From contig NZ_CP035928.1 in assembly GCF_004214795.1 (NCBI RefSeq), positions 620,001 to 684,000 of the forward strand: 64,000 nucleotides of DNA, in the 5' to 3' direction. The stretch comes from Malaciobacter pacificus. GTDB taxonomy: Bacteria > Campylobacterota > Campylobacteria > Campylobacterales > Arcobacteraceae. The notes beneath the pieces are model-generated. The model did no database searches and was not told where the DNA came from. It was given only the letters and a program-made list of their open reading frames with translations. Below, one piece after another: positions 25,930 through 34,410 of this stretch (within the stretch, counting starts at the first letter, position 1; every line of letters starts with the position of its first letter). The position numbers and the translations under genes were made by a program.

Positions 25930-26826
25930 ATGAAAAAACTATTTGTTGTTTTAATATTTTTGTTTTCTTGGACATTTTTAAGTGCAAAAGAGATTAGTGT
26001 AAGTATTTTACCTCAAAAATATTTTGTAGAAAAAATTGTGGGAGACAAGTTTAATGTAAATGTAATGGTAAAACCAGGATCCTCACCTGCTACATATGAG
26101 CCTAAAACATCTCAAATGAGAGATTTAGTTAAATCAGATATATATTTTTCAATTGATGTACCATTTGAAAAAGTGTGGTTAGAAAAATTTAAACAAAGTG
26201 CTAAAAATACACTTTTTGTAGATACTTCAAAGGGTATTGAAAAACTTGCGATGGAAGCACACTCTCATGGAGAAGAACAACACCATGAAGAAGATAAACA
26301 TGAAGAACATGACCATGAAGAGCATGCACATGATCATGGAGGTTTAGACCCACACATTTGGTTAGACCCAATTTTAGTAAAAATACAAGCTAAAAATATT
26401 TATGATGCAGTTTCAAAAATAGATAGTAAAAATAGTGAATTTTATAAAGCCAATTACGAAGTATTTATAAAAGAACTAGAGCAATTAGATAATAACATTA
26501 AAGATATTTTAAAAGATGTAGAACATAAACCATTTATGGTATTTCATCCATCATGGGGATACTTTGCAAAGAGATATCATTTAGAACAAGTTTCAATTGA
26601 AGTAGAAGGGAAAGAGCCAAAACCTAATCAATTGGTTGAAATTATTGAAGATGCCAAAAAACATAATATTAAAGTAGTTTTTGTTGCACCTCAATTCTCA
26701 CAAAATAGTGCAAAAACAATTTCAAAGAGTTTAAATGCAAATGTAGTTACAATCAATCCACTTAGTTTAAAATGGGATGAAGAGCTAATAATAACTGCAA
26801 AGGAAATTGAAAAAAGTTACAAATGA
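25930..26826 (+). CDS. Zinc ABC-type substrate-binding protein (ZnuA-like)
   Basis: 298 residues with a signal peptide (about 1-20). The cluster A-I fold motifs are visible: PGSSPATYEPKTSQM, DPHIWLDP and FHPSWGYFAKRY. A His/Glu/Asp-rich loop (about residues 112-140, many HxH and EEH steps) is typical of zinc-specific members and catches metal in the periplasm. The next gene starts inside the stop (ATGA) and is not an ABC component; no znuB or znuC is present in the window. The promoter region carries Zur-like dyads. Confidence 0.92.
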   Translation: MKKLFVVLIFLFSWTFLSAKEISVSILPQKYFVEKIVGDKFNVNVMVKPGSSPATYEPKTSQMRDLVKSDIYFSIDVPFEKVWLEKFKQSAKNTLFVDTSKGIEKLAMEAHSHGEEQHHEEDKHEEHDHEEHAHDHGGLDPHIWLDPILVKIQAKNIYDAVSKIDSKNSEFYKANYEVFIKELEQLDNNIKDILKDVEHKPFMVFHPSWGYFAKRYHLEQVSIEVEGKEPKPNQLVEIIEDAKKHNIKVVFVAPQFSQNSAKTISKSLNANVVTINPLSLKWDEELIITAKEIEKSYK

Positions 26827-28175
26827 TTAGAATAATTTTTCTAACACTTTTATTTACAAACCTTATTAATGCATGTTCTTTATGTGCAGTATACTCTCCA
26901 AGAACAGATGTATCAATACATATAAAAGCAGATAAAGAAGAGATAAAAACAGCAAAAGTTACATGGACTTTTGCTGCTGCTTTTAGTGACGAACTTTTAA
27001 AACTTTATGATTTAAATTTAGATGAGACTTTTGATGAAAAAGAGCTAACAATGATAGAAGATGCTCTTTTAGCTTATATTGAAACAAAAAACTTTTTGAC
27101 TTTTATCTCTTACGATAAAGATATACAAAAAGAGTCTAGAAAAGTAGATGTTACTAACTATAAGTTTTCTTTTGATGGAAAGTCATTGTCTTTTGACTAT
27201 GAGATAAGATTAAACTATAAAATTATTGATAAAAATAAACTTCATATTAGAATACATGATGATGGAGCATATTTTTTAATACTTTTTGATAAAAATAAAC
27301 AATTTTTTAATATTCCATACAAAGTTAAAAAAGAGTATAAACCAAATAACATTACATACACTATAGATGCACCTTCATTGGCTAATAGTAATATAATTAC
27401 CAAAGATGAAAATGTAAAATCTATTGAAGAACCTACATTAGAAGAAAAACTCACAGTTGAAGAGAAGAAAAAAGAGTTGACTTTTCTTGAAAAATATACA
27501 AAAGAGATTAAAAGATATTTAATAGAAATTGAAAAAGGTGAAGATAAATTAGCACTTGTATTTTTACTTTTTGCTTCATTTATTTATGGAGTAATTCACG
27601 CCCTTGGTCCAGGTCATGGAAAAGCTTTAGCATTTTCATATTTTTCAGCTCAAAAAAGTAGTTTTATTCAAGCTTTTAGTATTTCTTTAGCTACAGCATT
27701 TGTTCATATAATTGGAGCATTTATTTTAGTTGTAGTTTCTGTATTTGTACTTCAAAGTGTTTTAAATAGTTTTATTGAAGATTCAATTTCATATTTAACA
27801 TCTCTTTGTGCAGTACTAATAATGATTTTATCACTATATATACTTTATAAAAAGTTAAAAAAGAAATCTTGTGATTGTTGTAAAAGAAAAAAACAAGATT
27901 TATTTTTTGTTTTAACAGCTGGTCTTATTCCTTGCCCTGGTACTGTTTTATTATTTGTATATGCATTTATTTTAGAGACTTATTTATCTGTATTACTTGC
28001 AAGTATTGCTATTAGTTTAGGTATGGGGATTGTGATTTTTGCTTCATCTTTCTTAGGATTATCTTTAAATAAAGTATCTGCAAAGTCACATAAATTAATT
28101 AACTTTTTAGAAATAGTTGCTCCTATATTTATGTTTATTTTAGGAGTATTCCTTCTATTTGGTTCTACTATTTAA
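26823..28175 (+). CDS. Fused DUF1007-NicO (ZevA-ZevB-like) metal permease
   Basis: 450 residues. After a signal sequence ending near INACSLC, residues about 20-200 look like DUF1007 (ZevA in Haemophilus). From about 235 the protein is a NicO/RcnA-type permease with FIYGVIHALGPGHGKALAFS, the metal-binding HALGPGHGK motif, and GLIPCPGTVLLFVYAF. There are six predicted TM helices. A KKKSCDCCKRKKQD loop between TM halves adds a Cys cluster. In Haemophilus ZevA and ZevB are separate proteins involved in zinc uptake; here they are one chain. It is translationally coupled to the ZnuA-like gene. A zinc importer role is inferred. Confidence 0.85.
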   Translation: MIRIIFLTLLFTNLINACSLCAVYSPRTDVSIHIKADKEEIKTAKVTWTFAAAFSDELLKLYDLNLDETFDEKELTMIEDALLAYIETKNFLTFISYDKDIQKESRKVDVTNYKFSFDGKSLSFDYEIRLNYKIIDKNKLHIRIHDDGAYFLILFDKNKQFFNIPYKVKKEYKPNNITYTIDAPSLANSNIITKDENVKSIEEPTLEEKLTVEEKKKELTFLEKYTKEIKRYLIEIEKGEDKLALVFLLFASFIYGVIHALGPGHGKALAFSYFSAQKSSFIQAFSISLATAFVHIIGAFILVVVSVFVLQSVLNSFIEDSISYLTSLCAVLIMILSLYILYKKLKKKSCDCCKRKKQDLFFVLTAGLIPCPGTVLLFVYAFILETYLSVLLASIAISLGMGIVIFASSFLGLSLNKVSAKSHKLINFLEIVAPIFMFILGVFLLFGSTI

Positions 28176-28239
28176 TTGATATAAATCAATTTTTAAAACT
28201 TTTTATATAGATATAATCCTTCAAAAAAAGGATTATATC
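28176..28239 (+). promoter_or_regulatory. Cupin promoter: FNR-type box, -10 and inverted repeat
   Basis: TTGAT-ATAA-ATCAA (28176-28189) is a perfect FNR/CRP-family box. A TATAAT -10 follows at 28212-28217, putting the predicted start at about 28224 and the box centre at -41.5, the class II activator position. GATATAATCC (28210-28219) and GGATTATATC (28230-28239) form a perfect inverted repeat across the -10 and ribosome site. Confidence 0.65.
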
Positions 28240-28240
28240 A

Positions 28241-28582
28241 ATGATTTCAAATAATATATTAAATGATCTAAACTACAATGAAAAAAAGCCAAGTATAAGT
28301 GTACTTTTTGAAAGTTCATTTTCAAAAGAGATTAGAATACTTTTAAAAGAAAATCAAATTATGAGTGAGCATAAAACACCATATCCTATAGTTGTTGAGG
28401 TATTTGATGGATGTGTTGATTTTGGTGTTGAAGGTAAGATTTATAATCTAATAAAAGGTGATATATTGACTTTAGAAGGAAATGTTCCCCATGATTTAAA
28501 AGCTACAAGTGATTGTATTATAAGGCTTAGTCTTAGTAAACTTGATAGTGTAAATAGAGTTAAAGGAGTTTTGAAACTTTAA
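28241..28582 (+). CDS. Small cupin-domain protein
   Basis: 113 residues forming one conserved beta-barrel. The cupin metal-binding pattern appears as HKTPYPIVVEVFDGCVDF and, in the second motif, GDILTLEGNVPHDLKA, with His but fewer ligands than a canonical site. Such small cupins act as metal- or ligand-binding sensors or isomerases. AAAAAGGA serves as ribosome site. Its promoter has an FNR-type box at about -41.5, suggesting induction at low oxygen or by a related regulator. The 3' end overlaps the convergent PLP enzyme gene by 4 bases. Confidence 0.8.
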   Translation: MISNNILNDLNYNEKKPSISVLFESSFSKEIRILLKENQIMSEHKTPYPIVVEVFDGCVDFGVEGKIYNLIKGDILTLEGNVPHDLKATSDCIIRLSLSKLDSVNRVKGVLKL

Positions 28583-30081
28583 ATAAGTTTCTCAACTTTC
28601 TTAAACTCACTTATTAACTCTTCAATTGGTTCAATTCCAACAGAAATTCGAAGTAAGTCTTTTGGAAGACCAATTTTATTTAAAAAAGCTAGTCCTTCTT
28701 TTGTTTGAAGATAATCATAGTGAGCTAAATAAGTATAAGGCATAAGAAGAGTAAACTCTGTACCTAAACTAGGTCCTTTTGCTATATTAAGTTTATCATA
28801 GATTTTTTCAAAATCATTTGTGAATGTAACAGAAACTATTCCAACCCAAGAATTCTCATCAATCATCAGGTTTTCATAATTTACTTTGTTTTCCTCACTT
28901 AAACAATAAAAAATTTTATCAATAATTGGAGAGGTTTTAAAATACTCAACTAATTTTTTAGTATTTGAACTAATTTTCTTCATTCTTGATTTATAATCTT
29001 TTATCTCATATGCCATTCTTTGCAAATCTTTTATATATGGCATATCAGCATACTTAAAAAACTCATGACTTATATGAGAGATTTTAGAATCAGTATTTAA
29101 AATAATAGCTCCCATTAAAACATCAGCATTCCCACAAGCAAATTTTGTAAGTGATTCTATATAAATATCGGCATAAGATTTTAAATCAAGTAAATATGGT
29201 GTAGCAAAAGTAGAATCAATAACTAAAGGAATATTATACTTTTTACAAAGCTTTTTTAGTCTTGGAAGATTTGGGCATTTTAGAAGTGGGTTTGTTGGAA
29301 CTTCAGTAATTATTGCTGAAACTCTTAGACCTTCATTTTCTAAGTATTTTTCTAAATCATCTAAATTTGATACATCATAGAATTTTTTATTCTCTTCAAA
29401 ATAGTGCTCAACTATATTCATAGTATCAAGGTATAACCATCCTAGTTGAACTAAAACAGTTCTTCCATTTCTTGATTGAATATTTTTAATACCTCTTAAG
29501 GCACAATAAACTGCATTCATTCCAGATGGGTTTAAACAGATATTCTCTTTTGGTTGATTATATGCATCACTTAATATTGAAATAATATTATCATAAGATA
29601 CTAATTGATCTTCATACTCTTCTTGATATTTCTCTTTTAATAATCCTACATCACAAAGATAATCTTGAGCAAGTCTAGAAGATAGGTTATATCCAACATG
29701 CTGAATATATTTTAAAACCTTTTGTAATTGTCTTGAACTTTTTTGTACAAGTATTACTCCAAATGGCTCATCTATTTCTATCTTATTATGAATATAGTAT
29801 TTATTACTTACTATTTCAACCGCTTTTTGTGAACTTAAAAGTACCACTTCATATGCTTCATTTACTTTGTATTTATCTTCAATATAGTTTGCTAGTTGCC
29901 GTAAATATGGATGTAGTACAAATCTAGGATAAGCACTTTTGATTTTTTCTAAAATCTCAGGTGTTTGCTCTTCATAATCAATCACATCTTGTAAAGCAGG
30001 CATAGAAACTGATACCGCATGTATGTTATTTTGTGGTAAAGTTTGCCCACAAGGAATGTGATTAAAAAAACTATTACTCAT
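28579..30081 (-). CDS. Cys/Met metabolism PLP-dependent enzyme with N-terminal extension
   Basis: 500 residues, about 110-120 longer than typical cystathionine gamma-synthase/lyase. The PLP domain occupies about residues 165-500: NPSGMNAVYCALRG, EVPTNPLLKCPNL, VIDSTFATPY and ESLTKFACGNADVLMG with the PLP Lys. The first ~165 residues have no family I recognise and resemble the extension seen in fungal-type cystathionine gamma-synthases. The gene is 9 bases downstream of a second enzyme of the same superfamily, implying linked transsulfuration steps between homoserine esters, cysteine and methionine. Reaction direction and substrate cannot be fixed by eye. Confidence 0.85.
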   Translation of the reverse strand: MSNSFFNHIPCGQTLPQNNIHAVSVSMPALQDVIDYEEQTPEILEKIKSAYPRFVLHPYLRQLANYIEDKYKVNEAYEVVLLSSQKAVEIVSNKYYIHNKIEIDEPFGVILVQKSSRQLQKVLKYIQHVGYNLSSRLAQDYLCDVGLLKEKYQEEYEDQLVSYDNIISILSDAYNQPKENICLNPSGMNAVYCALRGIKNIQSRNGRTVLVQLGWLYLDTMNIVEHYFEENKKFYDVSNLDDLEKYLENEGLRVSAIITEVPTNPLLKCPNLPRLKKLCKKYNIPLVIDSTFATPYLLDLKSYADIYIESLTKFACGNADVLMGAIILNTDSKISHISHEFFKYADMPYIKDLQRMAYEIKDYKSRMKKISSNTKKLVEYFKTSPIIDKIFYCLSEENKVNYENLMIDENSWVGIVSVTFTNDFEKIYDKLNIAKGPSLGTEFTLLMPYTYLAHYDYLQTKEGLAFLNKIGLPKDLLRISVGIEPIEELISEFKKVEKLI

Positions 30082-30090
30082 ATATTTTTA

Positions 30091-31251
30091 CTACTTTACT
30101 GCTTGTTTAATATCTTCAATTAAATCTTCTATATTTTCTAATCCAATAGAAAATCTAACAGTACCTTCTGCTATTCCGATAGCTTCAAGTTCTTCTTTAG
30201 AAAAAGAGGCATGAGAGATTTTAGCAGGGATTTCAACTCTTGAATCAGGACTACCAAATGAACACTTTTCACCAAATATTTTTGTATTTTCAATAAACTT
30301 TTCTGCTAATTCTAAGCTTTCAAAATCTGCACTGAAAACTCCAGGAATATAATCCATTTGCTCTTTTGCCAAATCATACTGTGGGTGAGATTTTAGTGCA
30401 GGGTGAGTTACTTTAGTGATGTAATCTTGCTCTTCTAAGAATTCAGCAATTTTAATAGATACTTTTTCATGCTCTGCCATTCTAACTTTTAAAGTTGGAA
30501 TACCAAGTGTGATTAAGTAAACATCCATAGGGTTTTGACTTCTACCATGGGCATTTGCATAGTAGTGAATTTCATCAGCTAACTCTTGTGTTTTAGCAAC
30601 AATTGCACCAGCAACAACTGCTCCATGTCCTGAGATATATTTAGTTGTTGAAAATAGTGAAAAATCTGCACCAAGTTCAAGTGGTCGCTGAGATATAAAA
30701 GTTGCAAGAGAGTTATCAACTGCAAATAATGCATGATATTTTTTTGATAATTTTGCAACAGATTTTAAATCAATAATTTTAAGACCAGGATTTGTAGGAG
30801 ACTCACATAAAACTAAATCAATAGGATTTTCACTTAAAATTTTTTCCATCTCATCAAACTCTAAAAAGTCTGCAAAATGAACTGTGATATTATATTTTTC
30901 TTTAAATACTTTTAATAATCTAAAAGTCCCACCATAACAATCTGCTTCAACTAAGATATGAGAGTTTGCTTTTAAAACTGTTTCAAATAAAAGTGCAACT
31001 GATGCAATTCCTGTATGAGTACATACACATCCAGCACCTCCTTCAACTTGAGTAAATAGATTTTCTAACATCTCTCTTGTTGGATTATCACTTCTTGTAT
31101 AGTCGTAGATTTTACCACCATTAGAAGAGTCTTGTTTTTTTAAATCAAATGTTCCTGTATTATAAATAGGGAAGTGAGAAGCCCCTGCAACATCTTCAAA
31201 TGGAGCAAATGCAGCAATATGGCTTAAATTTGTTTCTATATGTTTTTTCAT
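30091..31251 (-). CDS. Trans-sulfuration PLP enzyme (cystathionine gamma-synthase/lyase type)
   Basis: 386 residues, usual length. PLP-fold landmarks: YTRSDNPTREMLE, TGIASVALLFE, CESPTNPGLKI, AVDNSLATF, and the PLP Lys in FSTTKYISGHGAVVAGAI. The C-terminal SFGSPDSRVEIPAKISHAS and GTVRFSIGLENIEDL are typical. It acts on cystathionine, homocysteine, O-acyl-homoserine or methionine in the cytoplasm; the exact member (metB, metC or mgl) is uncertain. The second enzyme gene follows 9 bases downstream on the same strand, so the two are an operon. No T-box or SAM riboswitch is visible upstream. Confidence 0.9.
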   Translation of the reverse strand: MKKHIETNLSHIAAFAPFEDVAGASHFPIYNTGTFDLKKQDSSNGGKIYDYTRSDNPTREMLENLFTQVEGGAGCVCTHTGIASVALLFETVLKANSHILVEADCYGGTFRLLKVFKEKYNITVHFADFLEFDEMEKILSENPIDLVLCESPTNPGLKIIDLKSVAKLSKKYHALFAVDNSLATFISQRPLELGADFSLFSTTKYISGHGAVVAGAIVAKTQELADEIHYYANAHGRSQNPMDVYLITLGIPTLKVRMAEHEKVSIKIAEFLEEQDYITKVTHPALKSHPQYDLAKEQMDYIPGVFSADFESLELAEKFIENTKIFGEKCSFGSPDSRVEIPAKISHASFSKEELEAIGIAEGTVRFSIGLENIEDLIEDIKQAVK

Positions 31252-31335
31252 GTCTTACCTATGTTTTTTGGGGATTATATCTAATTTTTTCTTTGAATAA
31301 AAATTAGCTAATAATTAACATAAATAAATATTATA

Positions 31336-31779
31336 TTAGTGTTGCATAGCACAAGGACTAAGTCCTGTTTTAAAAAACATAGCAGTTACTGTATCCATAG
31401 TTTGTATGTGATTTACAAGCCAGTTTATTAAATCTACTTCTAAATACTTTAATAGTGTTTTTTCATCACCACTATTTTTAAAGTTTTCAATAATATATCG
31501 CATATGTTCTAAACATCTTTCGTGTTCACCTTTATGCATCATATATGGAGGGAAGTGTAATTCTAGCATTTTGTCTTCTTCACCTTTAAAATGATCAACT
31601 GTATGATTAAACCATTTTGTGTAAATTTCAATTACTATATTTTTATTATCTTCAGTTTTATCATTTTTGTACTTTTGTACTGTTTCATATAATTCATTTA
31701 TTATTTCCACATCCTCAAAATGAACATCATTCATAAACTCTTCAGCTACTAAAGGAAGATTATTTTTATCTATTAACAT
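31336..31779 (-). CDS. Bacteriohemerythrin
   Basis: 147 residues of a single hemerythrin four-helix bundle. The di-iron ligands are visible in order: a His in the N-terminal helix, FNHTVDHFKGEEDKM with His and the bridging Glu, MHKGEHERCLEHM with two His, and VNHIQTMD with the last His and Asp. It would bind O2 reversibly at a di-iron site, for storage or delivery to oxidases. A TTGAC-N4-ATCAA site about 60 bases upstream on the minus strand suggests control by an FNR-type regulator. ATG 31779 is preceded by AAAAAGG. Confidence 0.92.
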   Translation of the reverse strand: MLIDKNNLPLVAEEFMNDVHFEDVEIINELYETVQKYKNDKTEDNKNIVIEIYTKWFNHTVDHFKGEEDKMLELHFPPYMMHKGEHERCLEHMRYIIENFKNSGDEKTLLKYLEVDLINWLVNHIQTMDTVTAMFFKTGLSPCAMQH

Positions 31780-31832
31780 TATATTGGCCTTTTTCTTTTT
31801 TAGAATTTTTCCATAATAAGGTTTTAATTTCC

Positions 31833-31846
31833 TTGATTAGTGTCAA
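31833..31846 (-). promoter_or_regulatory. FNR-like box upstream of hemerythrin
   Basis: On the minus strand, TTGAC-ACTA-ATCAA differs from the FNR/CRP-family consensus by one base. It lies 54-67 bases upstream of the hemerythrin start. A TATTAT element at 31813-31818 is closer than ideal for a class II site, so function is uncertain. Confidence 0.4.
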
Positions 31847-31933
31847 GTTAATATAGGACAATATTTATCCTCTTTTATGTTTTCTTTTGATAGAGTTTTG
31901 TTTATTTACAAACAAATTTTAAAAGAGAATAAA

Positions 31934-33388
31934 ATGAAATTAGATGAATTAGAATTACAAATAGATTATTTTGAATTTGATGAGAACTTATATCAAAAAC
32001 TTCAAGCAACACCATTAGAAAATCCAAAACTTGTATCTTTTAATAAAGAGGCTTGTGATTTAATAGGACTTGATTATGAAGCTTGTGAAACTCAAAATTT
32101 TATAGATTTTATAAATGGTATTAAAGTTTTAAAAGGAAGTGTTCCTTATGCTATGGGATATGCAGGACATCAGTTTGGATACTTTGTACCACAACTTGGT
32201 GATGGAAGAGCTATAAATCTTGGAAGTATAAATGGCTGGCATTTACAAACAAAAGGCTCTGGACTTACAAAATATTCAAGACAAGGAGATGGAAGAGCAG
32301 TTCTAAGGTCAAGTATTAGAGAGTATTTAATAGGTGAAGCAATGCATCATTTAGGAATACCAACTACAAGAGCGTTAGGAATTATAGATTCAGATACCTA
32401 TGCACATAGAGAATGGAATCAAGAGTCTTGCTCAATTGTAATGAGGCTTAGTCGATCATGGATTAGAGTAGGGACTTTTGAATATTTTGCAAGAACAAAA
32501 AATGCAATTGAAAATATTAAACAATTATCCGATTATGTAATAAAACAATCTTATCCACATTTAATTGATGTTGAAAAGAAATATGAAAAGATGTTTTACT
32601 CAATAGTTGATAAAAGTGCCGAACTTTTAGCCCAATGGAGCGTTTATGGTTTCCAACATGGAGTTATGAATACAGATAACTTTTCAGTTGCAGGTCTTAC
32701 TATTGATTATGGTCCATTTGCATTTATGGATTATTTTGAAAAAAACTCAATTTGTAATCACACTGATTCAGAAGGAAGATACTCATATAATAACCAGCCT
32801 TTTGTAGCTAGATGGAATCTTGCTGTTTTAGCAAACTGTTTAGAAAAAATATGTGATAGTGAAAAATTAAACTCTTATTTGGAGACATTTTTAGCTCAAT
32901 ACCAAAAAGTATATTTAGAGATGATGAATAAAAGAATAGGTTTAGAAGCTTCTAAAAGTGGAAATTTAAATTCTGATTTAATCAAAGAGTTATTAGGAGC
33001 TTTAGAGACTTCAAGAATGGATTATAATGTTTTCTTTTATAGATTAACAAATCTAAAATCATTTGAGGACCTAAGTAGTATTCTAAATATAGCAGTATTT
33101 CAAGAGCCAATAAAAAATTGGTTTGAATCTTATAAAAATGTATGCTTAGAACAAAATAGTAGTTTTAGAGATAGATTTGAAATTATGAAAAAAGTAAATC
33201 CAAAATATATATTAAAAAACTATATGATTGAAGAGGCTATACAAAAAGCTCATGATAGAGACTACTCTTTAGTAAATGATTTACTAAAAATTGCTCAATC
33301 ACCCTTTGATGAACATCCTGATTTTGAACACTATTCAAATCCAACTCCTATTAAGTATGCAAATGTGAAATTAAGTTGCTCTTCTTAA
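31934..33388 (+). CDS. selO: SelO/YdiU-family protein adenylyltransferase
   Basis: Start at ATG 31934 (MKLDELELQIDYF); an upstream in-frame ATG at 31877 adds 19 residues without a ribosome site or conserved sequence. The 484 residues fit the family. Conserved pseudokinase blocks: QLGDGRAINLG, QTKGSGLTKYSRQGDGRA, GIPTTRAL, HGVMNTDNFS and DYGPFAFMD (metal-binding Asp). The chain ends in SCSS, like bacterial SelO proteins with Cys in place of selenocysteine. The family transfers AMP to protein hydroxyls and is linked to redox control. Confidence 0.93.
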   Translation: MKLDELELQIDYFEFDENLYQKLQATPLENPKLVSFNKEACDLIGLDYEACETQNFIDFINGIKVLKGSVPYAMGYAGHQFGYFVPQLGDGRAINLGSINGWHLQTKGSGLTKYSRQGDGRAVLRSSIREYLIGEAMHHLGIPTTRALGIIDSDTYAHREWNQESCSIVMRLSRSWIRVGTFEYFARTKNAIENIKQLSDYVIKQSYPHLIDVEKKYEKMFYSIVDKSAELLAQWSVYGFQHGVMNTDNFSVAGLTIDYGPFAFMDYFEKNSICNHTDSEGRYSYNNQPFVARWNLAVLANCLEKICDSEKLNSYLETFLAQYQKVYLEMMNKRIGLEASKSGNLNSDLIKELLGALETSRMDYNVFFYRLTNLKSFEDLSSILNIAVFQEPIKNWFESYKNVCLEQNSSFRDRFEIMKKVNPKYILKNYMIEEAIQKAHDRDYSLVNDLLKIAQSPFDEHPDFEHYSNPTPIKYANVKLSCSS

Positions 33389-33389
33389 T

Positions 33390-33413
33390 ATAAGTAAAAC
33401 TTATTATTTTTTT
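33390..33413 (+). terminator. Weak terminator after selO
   Basis: The 6-bp stem ATAAGT/ACTTAT with a 3-nt loop is followed by a T-rich run, immediately after the selO stop. It is short and AT-only, so termination may be inefficient. Confidence 0.4.
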
Positions 33414-33511
33414 ATAAATTTATATTATAATTTAAGAATAGATTAAGCTAACAAATTATAGAATACTTTTATCAAAGGAAAAAAATTATCCAATGATGTA
33501 AGGAGAATATT

Positions 33512-34219
33512 ATGGCTTGTGATACAGGTTCAAAACCAATTGAAGAAAATGAAAACGTTATAAATAATGAAAATGAAAATAAAGAAATAAAAAAGGAAGA
33601 AAATATGAGTTCAAGTTTAGTTTTAAGAAAAGCGCCAGAGTTTAAAATGGATGCATACGATGCAGCAACAGGACACTATAAACAAGTAGCAAGTAGTGAT
33701 TATGAAGGTAAATGGAGAGTAGTTTGTTTCTATCCAGCAGATTTTACTTTTGTTTGTCCAACTGAAATTGCAGCAATGAATGCAAAATATGATGAGTTCC
33801 AAGAATTAGGTGTTGAGATTTTAGCTGTATCAACTGATACAAAATTCTCTCACAAAAGATTTGTTGAGACTGAGCCATTATTAGCTGGGTTAAAACTTAC
33901 AATTGGTGCAGACCCAACAGGAACTGTTTCAAGAGCATTTGGTGTTATGATTGAAGAAGAAGGTATTGCTTTAAGAGGAAGATTCTTAATTAATCCAGAA
34001 GGTACAGTTGTAGCTCAAGAAGTTCAAGCACCAATGGTTGGAAGAAATGTACATGAATTCTTAAGACAAGTTAGAGCTTGGCAACATGCAGAAAAAACAG
34101 GTGAGGTTTGTCCAGCAGGATGGGTTCCAGGTAAAAAAACGCTTCCAGTAAATACTGATGTTGAGCAAATGACAGGAAGAGTTGGTGATTATATCACTGT
34201 TGATGAGATTATGTCATAA
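33512..34219 (+). CDS. 2-Cys peroxiredoxin (AhpC/Prx1 type)
   Basis: 235 residues. The peroxidatic Cys lies in YPADFTFVCPTE and the resolving Cys in GEVCPAGW, with Trp86-like and Arg environments typical of the Prx1/AhpC group. It detoxifies peroxide in the cytoplasm using thioredoxin or AhpF-like reductants. The first ATG (33512) has an ideal AAGGAG site and adds a 31-residue Asn/Glu/Lys-rich leader (MACDTGSKPIEENENV). A second ATG at 33605 (MSSSLVLRKAPEF) also has GGAAG before it and gives the usual family length of 204 residues. Either or both may be used. Confidence 0.93.
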   Translation: MACDTGSKPIEENENVINNENENKEIKKEENMSSSLVLRKAPEFKMDAYDAATGHYKQVASSDYEGKWRVVCFYPADFTFVCPTEIAAMNAKYDEFQELGVEILAVSTDTKFSHKRFVETEPLLAGLKLTIGADPTGTVSRAFGVMIEEEGIALRGRFLINPEGTVVAQEVQAPMVGRNVHEFLRQVRAWQHAEKTGEVCPAGWVPGKKTLPVNTDVEQMTGRVGDYITVDEIMS

Positions 34220-34269
34220 CCATTGAAATTCAAATTCCACTACTACTATATACACTAACATATTTATAA

Positions 34270-34302
34270 GGTTCAAGGGGTTTCCCCTTGGGCCTTTTTT
34301 TA
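34270..34302 (+). terminator. Strong intrinsic terminator of the peroxiredoxin gene
   Basis: The stem GGTTCAAGGGG/CCCCTTGGGCC (11 bp including G-U pairs, 3-nt loop) precedes seven T. It is the most GC-rich hairpin in the region. Confidence 0.9.
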
Positions 34303-34316
34303 TGTAATTTTTTTTA

Positions 34317-34383
34317 TGACCAATGGTCAATTTAAAAAAGAATTAAGTTTTCATGGAATATAATTTATATTGACCGACGGTCA
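34317..34383 (+). promoter_or_regulatory. Two TetR-type operators (TGACC-N3-GGTCA)
   Basis: TGACCAATGGTCA (34317-34329) and TGACCGACGGTCA (34371-34383) are 13-bp palindromes starting 54 bases apart. The second ends 27 bases before the TetR ATG. They flank the likely promoter and so fit autorepression. Confidence 0.8.
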
Positions 34384-34410
34384 GTCAAAAAAATATTTAG
34401 GAGTTGCAAT

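Noticed and set aside
31833-31871. FNR-like site as a selO promoter element
   Set aside because: No -10 at the expected distance on the plus strand; the hemerythrin direction fits somewhat better.
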